NCBI GenBank assembly: GCA_977006965.1
Contig: OZ345374.1
Coordinates: forward strand, 2,418,001-2,482,000
DNA: 64,000 nucleotides
Direction: 5' to 3'
Source of the DNA: Phymatolithon calcareum
Lineage: Eukaryota > Rhodophyta > Florideophyceae > Hapalidiales
Shown: positions 1 through 8,825 of the stretch, piece after piece
Layout of the letters: each line of letters opens with the position of its first letter
How positions within the stretch are numbered: the first letter of the stretch is position 1
Position numbers and translations under genes: made by a program
The notes under the pieces: generated by a model
Told to the model about the DNA's origin: nothing
The model's input: only the letters and a program-made list of their open reading frames with translations
The model's database searches: none

Positions 1-1100
1 TTTGGATACGGCGACAAGATGGGCCACAGAAAATGGAATGAAATGGAACACTAAGAAAGGAAAAGCGAAGTGCTTATCTATCCTGGATTATTCAAACGCA
101 AGTTCCGGCTCTCAGGCCAGGAGCTCCACGAAACCCACCTACTGGAATACCTGGGGACCACGATCGACAACACGGGAGTAACCCACCACGCAACACGAAA
201 GCGCATCAACGCGGCGAAGGGAATCATCATGGGACTGAAAGACCTGGGAGTCCAAGCGCAAGGACTAGCTACTACCAAGAACATAGCAATGTACAAGGCC
301 CTCGTGCAATGCAGATGGGAGTACGCGATACACCTCACGCCATGGACAAACTAAGTCGAAGAGCAGATTAACCAAGCGGAGGGTCTGTTCTACTCTGTTG
401 CCTTCGGTATCTACGCGAAACGATTGCACGCTCGAATGCGAGCCCACTGCAGAATTACTCCACCTAAGATAAGAAGAGCGCAACTCGGAGAGCACTTCGC
501 ACAGAGGCTTCTACGAGGGAAGGACGAAATCGAGAAGGAAGCAAACTACGCAGGAAAAGAAGGGGACATACAGCAAGCAGAGAGGGATATCCGCTATCTG
601 CAGGAGCACGAGCTCCTAAGAGGCAGTACCGAGCGAGCCGCACGCGGGTTGGTGACCCACAAACACGAGAGCCACCGCCGAAGGCAGGAATGGATTGAAA
701 AGGAAGAAGAAAAAGAGAGAAAAATTGCCGTCGATACTAAGGAGAAAGTAAGCCCTGTACTCCAAATTCGATTCAGGAAACACCGACTCCTAGCAGTCAA
801 GTGGTTCTTTGGTCGCTTCCCACCACGAAGAGCAGAGTCTTACATTGAACATTTCAACGAGGTCGCGGAAGAGAATCTGAAAACTCTACACCGAAATTTA
901 ACAAGTCCAAGAGCAGAAGAATCTTGGGAAGAAGGGACGAAAACGGCGATTGACAAACTTCTGGCCTTGGAAATCCATATGATGGAAGAAATGATAGTGT
1001 AATGTGACCTGATTGGGTAATGAGATGGCAGTATGAACGGGAAGCTGCTCTGTTGTTGGTGAATACCGGCGATGAGGGCTTCTAAAATAAAAACCTTCAA
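1..1100 (+). mobile_element. 3' part of a LINE (non-LTR retrotransposon), family D-like
   Basis: The window opens inside a LINE. Residues read from 139 to 345 (YLGTTIDNTGV, then YKALVQCRWEYAIHLTP) are the typical carboxy-terminal end of a LINE reverse transcriptase. A charged region and a conserved tail domain follow to 1002, then a non-coding end closing at about 1090 with GAGGGCTTCTAAAATAAAA. The 3' segment (GAAGCTGCTCTGTTG...) resembles those at 27085-27140 and, reversed, at 16404-16480, so I group the three as family D. The 5' part lies outside the window. No target-site duplication can be checked. Confidence 0.75.
70..1002 (+). pseudogene. LINE ORF carboxy-terminal part (reverse transcriptase end plus tail domain), broken
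   Basis: Two open stretches carry one protein trace. The first (70-354) holds the last reverse-transcriptase block (YLGTTID..., RWEYAIHLTPW) and stops at 354. The second (424-1002, 192 codons) is rich in Glu, Lys and Arg and ends in a domain with HRLLAVKWFFGRFPPRRAES near its residues 118-137. The same block, as YRTLAIKWAFGMFPPMSTSE, occurs at about 51565-51620, and weaker forms occur in at least six other places in this window. The stop between the halves indicates a dead copy. The role of the tail domain is unknown; it is the protein feature shared by all LINE families seen here. Confidence 0.7.
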
Positions 1101-1672
1101 TTTCCCTCCATGTCTCTTTCCTCGCTGGGGATGGCCAGACGGCTCCTTTTCTTTGATCTAGCTCGTTCCAGCATTCTGAGGGCTAGAACGAGTCTCCTGT
1201 TTTCGGCATTGTATATTCGGCAAAGAAGGCGAAGACTGACATATCAGATTTTCGCGATTGGACCAAATACTTGTGCGAAAAATGTCTTCTCAACGTCTGC
1301 AATAGCTGTTTGTTGATGGCGTCAGGTGCATGGCGTACGCTCACCTTGGTTGTATCAACGCCTTGTATGTTTTCACTGCGTTCAAGAGGCTGAGTGCCTG
1401 CAATGAGACACTCATGGGGCTCAGTTGATAGACGGTGATTTTGGCCTGTCGGAGGCGCATATTTGAGTTGGTAACTCACTCATTGCAGTGTGAGATGCCA
1501 AAGTATAAAGAAGTCTCATGAGACTTCTTTGACCTTTGCCAGCGTTTTTTTCCTGTAAGCTTGAAAATGGATGATCTAGTGTCTATTTTACTCGTTATCA
1601 TATTGGCCCGGTCAGGTAAGGCATTTTCGCATCCGTTTCCCTCAATTGAGGGGCTTCAGTAAACTAGACTTG
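1101..1672. other. Spacer without recognised gene
   Basis: Several short open frames on both strands (for example 1183-1479 minus) show no recognised motif. The notable item is a perfect 24-bp palindrome at 1507-1530 centred on TCATGA. CCCTCAATTGAGGGG at 1640-1654 precedes the left inverted repeat of the next element. Confidence 0.5.
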
Positions 1673-1705
1673 AGTGTCTATGTGACGAACACACTCAATT
1701 GAGCG
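1673..1705 (+). repeat. Left inverted repeat of piggyBac-like copy 1
   Basis: AGTGTCTATGTGACG plus, six bases on, CTCAATTGAGCG. It is matched in inverted orientation at 4811-4847, where the spacing is ten bases. Confidence 0.6.
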
Positions 1706-1730
1706 TGGATTTAAAAGCCCCAAAACGTTA

Positions 1731-4170
1731 GTGAAGAGAAGGCGCAACAGATTATTAGAGCCACATTCGGAAAGGCGGCCTTTTGTTCTTGGTCAGGAGT
1801 ACCCCAACTGCTACCTTAAAGTTGCGTCATTCGGTTGTAGGAATGAAAATATGCTGGTCACTCAGAAGAAGCACATCTATCATGTCGCGAGAAAAAGACC
1901 CGCACCGAGTGGTCGATGCAGCCGTAAACATCACGGCAACATCAATGACCATTCTCGCAGAGTGCTGCCGACGGTCTGGAGCGTTTTCCAAGACGAAAAA
2001 CGTGAGCGGCACTGTTCACTAGGTACTCGTCGAGAAAATCAAAGGTCGCGCGAGCACGTCACTTCGCGTGAAAGGAGTCCTAGTTCAGAAACCGATGGAT
2101 AAGACAAAGATTAAGACTGTCAAGATTGTTAACGGCAAGGCAGTAAAGGAAGTCGAAGGTGCTCCTTCCTCTCGAATGATTGTATCGAGTCCCAGCCGGC
2201 AAAAAATGTATACCAGGAAAGCTGGCCTACAGTACTCGCGGTCGCCAATCTTCTGCGCCAAACGCCGTATTCCCCGTTCAGTATCAACCACACTCTAGAC
2301 AGAAGGCAAGAAATACCTCCATACAATCAACAGGAGCTCTGAACGCTCTCTTCCGGGCTCTCTCGCCTACAGCCTGCTTGGTTCTTGGGACCAATATTCG
2401 CAAGAGGAGCTTGATGTCATTGCGCCAATCCGTGAGAAGAGTATATTTCCTCATGGAGTTCCATGGTTCGAGCGCCAAGTTCTTTGTCCAATTGGGGAAG
2501 GATTCCCTTTCAGTTTTGGAAAGTTCGCACTTTAAACGGAGATGTTACGTCCGACCACGGTGGAATCTTGCTCCACACAGCGTACAAATCCTTCATGACG
2601 ATGTTTCGCCAAGTGCATCTGAGAACGCTTTTTGCTTTGGGGTCCGCTAAGCTGAAACTAAGAGGAAGAATGGGGACTACGGTGACATAGCTCCTAAAAA
2701 ATTTCGGAATACTCGTCCTCATGACAGGGTTTGAGTGTCGAAAAACCTCCAGTGAATCGTGCGATTGCGATGTGCAGGCGCAATGAATCGGAGGATAAGA
2801 TTACCCCTCTGGATAGGGTAAACTCAGAAGATAATAACGGGACCAGTTGGGTGCTTGTGCAATGTTTCTGCAAGCCAGCAATGGTCTCTCACTCGGTCGG
2901 CGGGTCAATTGCCAACCGGTGGTGTTTGTGTCGCACGGGTGAGCGTACGCCAGACGCCAGCAGACACAGGGTAGGTGAAGAAGGTTTTGCACGTACTGTG
3001 ACTGGTTTAGTTCTAACTTGCCCTTCGTTGTGCTTGCGCTAGTTTGCTTTATTTATACTGCCTAAGTTGAGAGCTATGAGTAGTGGCAGAAGCTCTCGAA
3101 TCGTCCAACGCAGAACATACGGTTCAGTGTCGGACGAACGCAAGACAGTGTGAGCAAGCTGTTCGCTGTGAGTATGCCGTTCACTGTGAGTTCGCGGATA
3201 ATTACGCGCAGTCGAGATAATCTATGGAGCGTTCGGTGTCGTTCACGAGTATGGCTTCTCGGTATCGCACCGTTGTCTTACGACAATAGGAACGTTCGAC
3301 GGATCGCAAGATGTCTCCGAGTCATGTGCAGTGGACTTGCGACGTTGAGTTGGGCACAAAGAGATTTATGGAAGTTTACCATGGGGAACAAGAATATCCT
3401 CGCTCCTCACTTTCAAACACTGGGATGACCAGAGACAGGTTCTCCGAGTACCTCCGGTGCATCACATTCAGAGTGCAACCAAGCGAACAAGGTACTATGT
3501 CGTCTGTACAGTACCGGTTGGCGCTCGTTCAGGATTTTGTCGATGCCATTAATGATGATAAAAGGCCCACTGTGTCTCCGCTAGACCTGATTTGCTTTGA
3601 CAAGTTCATATCTCTTTGATATGGTAACGGAGGCCATTGGATTTGAAATGGCCTGCTTCAGTACATCGCCGTCCACGGTAAACGGGAGAAAGGTTGCGAG
3701 GTACAGAATTCAGCCTAAGGAAGAAGTGAGAAAAAAGCTGCATCTTGAGCTGGGGACCACGGCAGAGGGCGAGAAGCAAAACGATTTCTTAGATGAAACT
3801 GCCCATAGTACATTGGTACTCTGCCGTCTTATGGCCACATACGCTGGTACAATGCGCCTTGCCCTCCCAGAGTCATTTGCCTCGCGCAATATTCGTCGAT
3901 GTTCAGTACTCCAGAATGTACATTTGCTCCTGGTGCGGTGTTGATGCCCTCTGAACTCTCACGAAAATGAAAAGGAAGACTGCAGTTGGCAAGATGACTT
4001 CTTTTGCTGTGCAGAACAATTGCAGAGTCTGCCGAGTTAAGGCAATGACCCTCGTGTGCTTATCATGTAATAGGCTTGATGGCGCCGTAATCAATATATG
4101 TGGCACTTCAATTGGACTCCGGAGAAATGATAAGAGCGGAAAAGGCATTAGACTGTATCTACTCTACAGC
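1731..4170 (+). pseudogene. piggyBac-type transposase remnant
   Basis: The frame is broken many times. At 3425-3617 one frame reads TRDRFSEYLRCITFRVQP, then LALVQDFVDAIN and SPLDLICFDKFISL. This resembles the M-x-RDRF...LR-x-F entry and the DE-x-M region of piggyBac (DDE_Tnp_1_7) transposases. Further on, in other frames, come GLLQYIAVHGK and LHLELGTTAEG, as in the GLPHYVAIDRK...LRLKLVTTAE blocks of oomycete-type relatives. The order of segments matches a second copy at 53.3-55.0 kb. Near the end both copies share a stretch reading MTSFAV then C-x2-C near a CNRLD motif. Family assignment rests on pattern memory, so confidence is moderate. Confidence 0.45.
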
Positions 4171-4264
4171 GTCGCCATAATTTGACAATATGGAAAACGA
4201 CGAGTCCCTGTATTAGGGACCAGGCGATATACTAGAATGAACAGGTTACGAAAAGCTGCACCCG

Positions 4265-4279
4265 TACACTCTTAGGAGT
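4265..4279. repeat. Target-site duplication, left copy (15 bp)
   Basis: TACACTCTTAGGAGT, identical to 4614-4628. The two flank the family A LINE, a hallmark of target-primed reverse transcription. Confidence 0.85.
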
Positions 4280-4613
4280 TTTTTTTGATTGGAGTTTATT
4301 TAAAAGCCTCACAGTCTTACGAATATACGGGCAAGGCTACCTCAGTTGCTACCTTCCCGTGTGTAGACCGTTGAAACCTACCGCCTTCCATAGGCGGTGG
4401 GGAAAGTTTGGAACCTGGATCGTCCTACCTACTATGTGGTGTTCTTGTGGGTTCGCTGCTGGTGTTCCCGCTATTTGGCTTTGTGTCCTGAGGGACATCT
4501 AGTTAACTTCTCGTATCTTGATTTCAGAGAAGTCCTTCTTCATTTTCCATGCACTCTATGATAGTCTTGCTGAATAGCAAAAGCTCGTTAAGTGCTTTCT
4601 CGGTATCCGGTCT
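4280..4613 (-). mobile_element. LINE family A 3' end, inserted in the family B copy
   Basis: This is a minus-strand, 5'-truncated copy. Its poly(A) tract appears as T's at 4280-4286, and the 3' hairpin lies at about 4303-4338 with a UUCG loop. Its 5' end carries the end of the tail-domain ORF. The flanks are an exact 15-bp target-site duplication, TACACTCTTAGGAGT, at 4265-4279 and 4614-4628. Confidence 0.85.
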
Positions 4614-4628
4614 TACACTCTTAGGAGT
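4614..4628. repeat. Target-site duplication, right copy (15 bp)
   Basis: TACACTCTTAGGAGT, pairing with 4265-4279. Confidence 0.85.
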
Positions 4629-4810
4629 GCTAATGAGGGCTTTCAAATAAACAACTAAACAGTTGCAAAAAAACTTCAACGGGTAGAAACTGTCTTGCTA
4701 AGCATGCTGAACACATCCATGAGCTTGATGCTTTTGATGAGACTAATAATAAGTAACTTTCGTTGGCAAAAATTAAATGACTCTCATTCCCTCAATTGAG
4801 TGAAAAGTGC

Positions 4811-4847
4811 CGCTCAATTGAGGGCAAATTCCCGTCACATAGACACT
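4811..4847 (-). repeat. Right inverted repeat of piggyBac-like copy 1
   Basis: Reverse complement of the 1673-1705 arrangement: CGCTCAATTGAG, ten bases, CGTCACATAGACACT. A further CCCTCAATTGAG at 4790 mirrors the one at 1640. Confidence 0.6.
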
Positions 4848-5089
4848 AGTGTCCGCCGAGAGAAGAACTTCGCTCTTCCCTTACGTGTTCCAAATCATCT
4901 ATCACTCCCTTGGCCATTTCGATGCAATGCATCAGTCTCTGTAGTGCCTCTAGGGTCTCTGCCGATAGGAGCACGTCGACCCCAAAGAGAGCTGCGGCTT
5001 CATCGGCGAATTCCCACGGAACTTGGCTTATTCTTTCCGTGAATTCGTTCATGAAAATATTTTACAAGCTTGGAATCAGAGGGGAACCC

Positions 5090-5560
5090 TGAGGTACTCC
5101 TCTGTCAATTAGAAACCACGTCTCCAACCGTGGATACCCAGGACGGCATCAAAGTTTTTCCTGTCCTGTAATGCACGCACCCGGACACGGCACAGGATCC
5201 CGTCGGTTGTTGCGAAGGAACCCGTCCCGACAGGGACGAGCAGTAGGCAGAGAAGGCATTCGGGAAGCGATAAGTTTTCTCCACCAAAGCCGATGAAGCC
5301 AGAAAACCCACAATCGACGTGGTGATGCGAGCGAGAGACTTACGATGGAACCGGCTTGGACACATTCTTAGAATGGACGAGAGTCGCAACAATGCGTGAG
5401 ACCAACGCTAGAATCACTCTTTGGTGACGTACGTAGACGAGACGTGAAAGCCGCAGTCGAACTCGCTAAAGATAGGTTAGAATGGAAGAAACTTATGTCG
5501 CAAAACGGCAATGAACAGTTCAGAACAAAGAGAGTTTATTACCCTTCGCGCGCTTAGAGT
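5090..5560 (+). pseudogene. LINE carboxy-terminal remnant (GHILRM type) with frameshift
   Basis: From 5321 one frame reads RARDLRWNRLGHILRMDESR. After a one-base shift near 5395, the next frame reads RPTLESLFGDVRRRDVKAAV and KDRLEWKKLM up to a stop at about 5556. This is the W-x-GH-x-x-RM...DR-x-x-W-x-x-L signature of the carboxy end of many LINE proteins. Upstream, 5200-5300 carries RLLRRNPSRQG and GREGIREAISF traces, echoed on the minus strand at 16770-16850. The copy is dead (frameshift). Confidence 0.6.
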
Positions 5561-5890
5561 TGTAGAACCTCGCGAAGGTCCACGTGCTGTTCAAGAATGT
5601 CGCCACACACCAGTTAGTCTTAGTGATCCGTTATGACCGCTGGTTTCCCAAACGGGAACCGGGCATGACTAGACGCCTACACCAGCCACTTCTCTCCGTG
5701 TGCTCCCGGAAGGAGCACTGAGCCGACCAAGACTTGTTGATTCTTATTCCGACTGCCTTCCGACACAATGCTGTGCCCGGGTGCTGTCGCATTTATACCA
5801 TTCCGAATCTGGTCATCGGCGCTGGAGTATGAAGCGGCGCTCATCCAGAGCCAATTAGACCCTCTCCGAATTTATCGTCTTGTTAAGAGA

Positions 5891-5905
5891 AAAAGGCGGC
5901 AATGT
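5891..5905. repeat. Target-site duplication, left copy (15 bp)
   Basis: AAAAGGCGGCAATGT, repeated exactly at 6488-6502 on the other side of the LINE. Confidence 0.9.
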
Positions 5906-6487
5906 TTTTTTTCCTTTCAAGTTTATTTAAAAGCCCCACAGACTTCCGAAGATATGGGCAAGGCTTCCTCTGATGCTACCTACCTTTGTGCAGCTCACGA
6001 AACGTCCACCAGAATGGCGGACGGGAAAACTCAGGACTCAAAGTAGTCCTATCTCAGACCTCTACGGGATTGTTGGTGCTTGGACTCGACCAGTTTTTGC
6101 CTTGCATTCTGCGGATTAATACATGCCTTCTTCGTTCTCTATGCGTTATATGAGTGTCTTGCTAAATAGTAAGAGCGCATCTAGCGCCTTTTCTGTTTTC
6201 CAGTCGTTTTTCTCCTTCGAGTTCGTACCCTGCTGGCGTGCGTTCAAGGGTCTCCGTATGCTCTCTGGCTCTGGTGCCGAATTCTTCAGTCATACTTGTT
6301 GTTGACACCTGTGGGAATCTGCCACAGGCATACTGCAGCGCGAATTGTCTGTGCTTCACTTTGGGGAACTTGAGGATTTCTGGCAATTCTCTTGTCTTGT
6401 CGTATGGTATCTTTCTTTTCCGCCTCGATTCTAGGCGGTCTCCTTCCATTTCCAGAAATTTCGATCGAAGTCTTTGCGAAGATTGGT
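5906..6487 (-). mobile_element. LINE family A, 5'-truncated copy with intact duplication
   Basis: A minus-strand copy, nearly identical to the plus-strand copy at 11847-12398. It holds the end of the LINE ORF (6162-6449: KHRQFALQYACGRFPQVSTT) and a 3' hairpin at 5931-5966, followed by a short poly(A) (T's at 5906-5912). The flanks are a 15-bp duplication, AAAAGGCGGCAATGT, at 5891-5905 and 6488-6502. The 5' truncation point lies a little further upstream than in the 11.8-kb copy. Confidence 0.9.
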
Positions 6488-6502
6488 AAAAGGCGGCAAT
6501 GT
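6488..6502. repeat. Target-site duplication, right copy (15 bp)
   Basis: AAAAGGCGGCAATGT, pairing with 5891-5905. Confidence 0.9.
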
Positions 6503-6649
6503 GCGAGACGGGGCCACGTGAGACCCGCTGTTTCTTGTCTTCTCGACAGCGATTATTCCCGACCTCGAATTTGCGACAACTTAGACCCTCGAATCGCTGC
6601 TAGCCCCATTAGGGAAAAAAGCAAATAGTATGAATGGAAAGGACGGCAT

Positions 6650-7045
6650 CAAGAATGCCTCTATCATCGCGCATAGCTCTTGCAGTAGAAGCCCTCTCAT
6701 TCGCTCTTGGAGGTATTGTCTTGGTACTGTGTCGTAAGATGCTTTCATATCCAATACAGGAAGGCATCGTTGCCCTTTTGTAGTTCCAGCACCCTCAAGA
6801 TTTCAAGCTCCGTACTTTTCCCTTTCTGAAATCCAAGCTGAATGTTGTTGTTCTTGTATGTTTGGCGTAGCAAAATACTCGGCTCAGTAGGGATTTAGGT
6901 CGGTAATTTATTGGATCGTCATGGTCACCTTTCTTATGAAATGCAGAATATAACACAATGCAATTGCTAGGATCCACGTAATGTCTCAATCCGATGCTCT
7001 CTGTAGTCTGTGCTCCCAGTGACAGTAAATCGTACTCCAAACGTT
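6650..7045 (-). pseudogene. LINE reverse-transcriptase amino-terminal block, degenerate
   Basis: The minus strand from 7040 reads HKKGDHDDPINYRPKSLLSR, the K-x-GD...NYRPISLL entry motif of LINE reverse transcriptases. In neighbouring frames it continues as LGFRKGKSTELEILRVLELQ. Stops and frame changes show decay. The catalytic part is absent. Confidence 0.6.
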
Positions 7046-8825
7046 ACCATTCTGTTACACTAAAGTGTACCGTTAGCCGAGCAACCGCATGGGGTCTACA
7101 ATAGTGAGTTACTGAAGAAAATGAAGAGGACGAATATTGTCAATTTCTTTAGCGCACTACTTCCGCTTCGATACAATCCCAATATCACGTATGTTAACGA
7201 AGGCACCGCGATTAGAGCCTCACGTCGGGAAGGGCTTGTCGATGAGGGTGCAAATGCAACGAAACCTGGCCTGCCCGATAGATGGCCGCGATGAGGAGGA
7301 GAGGTATATGGGGAAGCGAGAGTACCAGGAGTGGGGAATGTGATATGACTTTCGAGGACTTTCATGACTACATTGATGATTCGCAATAGGTGACGGAAAA
7401 CAAAAGCTATTTAGACCAACAGAATGGAGTCCGCTAGACGTGCAATGTGTCGTATTGCATTGCCCTGCCTTTCCCAGCACTGTGTGTTGTGCTCTTGTGC
7501 AGTCAGCGTGTAAATCATCATTTGTGATGCAAATGGGTAATCATTCAGCGTCCAGGACGGATGGGGGAGTTTGCTTGGAAACGGGCTTATTTCACAAATT
7601 TTCGAAACTAATTTTTTATATCTGTGGAAAACTGAGCACAGCGTCGTTCAGAATATGCAGAAATTTTGAGACAAGTCCAACTAGAAGAACGTCACAGAGA
7701 GACTTCAGAAGAGCTGAGCCGGCTTGTGTTGGTGTTGCACAAGTTGAAATTGAGGGGCACGAGCTCAAAAATTTTCGAATTTGCCTTTCGTCATGAAGTT
7801 ACAGTTCATAGAACAAAAGTGTTTTTTCGAAAAGCAATTGCCATTGGCTTTATATCTAACTCTAGGAGAAGATGCCTCTGGTCTTTAAGATGTTAAGCCG
7901 CAGACCGCTAGCAGGTTTAATGAACTTGACTGAACCGTATATCGATACGATTCACTTGTAGTACACGGAGTGGAACGGGAACGCGCTCCGGCAGGGACAG
8001 AACTTGGCCCGGTAACCTGCAAGTGCCAAACTTAATGCTTGTCGGAGCACTATTGCGTTTCGCGGAGATGCCAACCAATCGTCGGATCGCTAGCTGCTGT
8101 CTTCCCCTACTCGCAACGTAGGGTACGGCGTCTGGCCTCTCGCTCGTGGCGAATGTTGGTTCTTCACCGAGATGGTCGGATGAATGAAAACGACTTTACC
8201 TTGACGGTGGAAATGGTTTGAACTTGATGATCCCCTCTTTCTCCCTCGCGTCGGCATCGTCGACTATACTAAAGTGTGCCTCGAGATAAAGCTATTATAC
8301 AATGATCCCGCGCAGTAAGTGTAAGGTAGGTCTCTTCTACCCATGGATGCCTGGTGTTTTGCTATTCAGGGTAACAACCTTGTTGCCCACGTGCATATGG
8401 AACCAAGGCAACAAACTTTCTATTTTTGTGACGTAAGAATCGAATTTTCTACCCAAACTTCGTTGATAATCTCAGTACGCATAATTCTTCGGGTCTAGCA
8501 CTTCACGAAATGTGGCATAAACCGTTTCCCAGCGAACTCCCCCAGATTATGTTCTCAGTCAATACATTGAATTATCCAGAGTCTACTTCTGAAAAATCTG
8601 CATGGACCGATTTTTGATGGGATTCTGCTCACATGTTCTGCCATGTGCAAACTCCTGCCGGGACGCTTGTACATACGCATAACTTACGGCCATAACTTAT
8701 ATTCAGATACTGCTTGTAGAGAGCGTTGGGACTACCATCTTTACACCGGGAATTGCCAGCACTCCTTTTGTCAAAATTGCGCACTATACAACTATCTAGA
8801 GGCTCTAGAGCTCCCGTAGTCTGAT
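7046..8825. other. Spacer, no recognised gene
   Basis: Short frames occur (7096-7386 minus, 7440-7796 plus, 7666-7896 plus, 8039-8221 plus). None has a recognisable domain, and none has support beyond being open. The 3' half is the upstream region of the STELLO-like gene. No clear TATA box or repeat was identified. Confidence 0.4.

Larger units (their letters stand above)
4105..4679 (+). mobile_element. LINE family B 3' end, inserted in piggyBac-like copy 1
   Basis: Bases 4112-4279 plus 4629-4655 align with 12925-13125. Shared segments include GACTCCGGAGAAATG, ACGACGAGTCCCTGTATTAG and the terminus GAGGGCTTTCAAATAAACAACTA. The copy is split by a reversed family A LINE at 4280-4613. A possible duplication ACTTCAA occurs at 4105-4111 and 4673-4679; it is short and unproven. 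Confidence 0.7.
1673..4847 (+). mobile_element. Decayed piggyBac-like DNA transposon, copy 1, with nested LINEs
   Basis: The element is defined by matching inverted ends: AGTGTCTATGTGACG at 1673-1687 followed by CTCAATTGAGCG at 1694-1705, and the reverse complements at 4833-4847 and 4811-4822. Between them lies a decayed coding region collinear with 53.3-55.0 kb. A stretch with piggyBac-type DDE similarity lies at 3425-3900. Two LINE tails (4105-4679) are inserted inside. The outermost ends are uncertain: no TTAA duplication is visible beside the inverted repeats, so the true ends may lie slightly outside. Confidence 0.5.
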
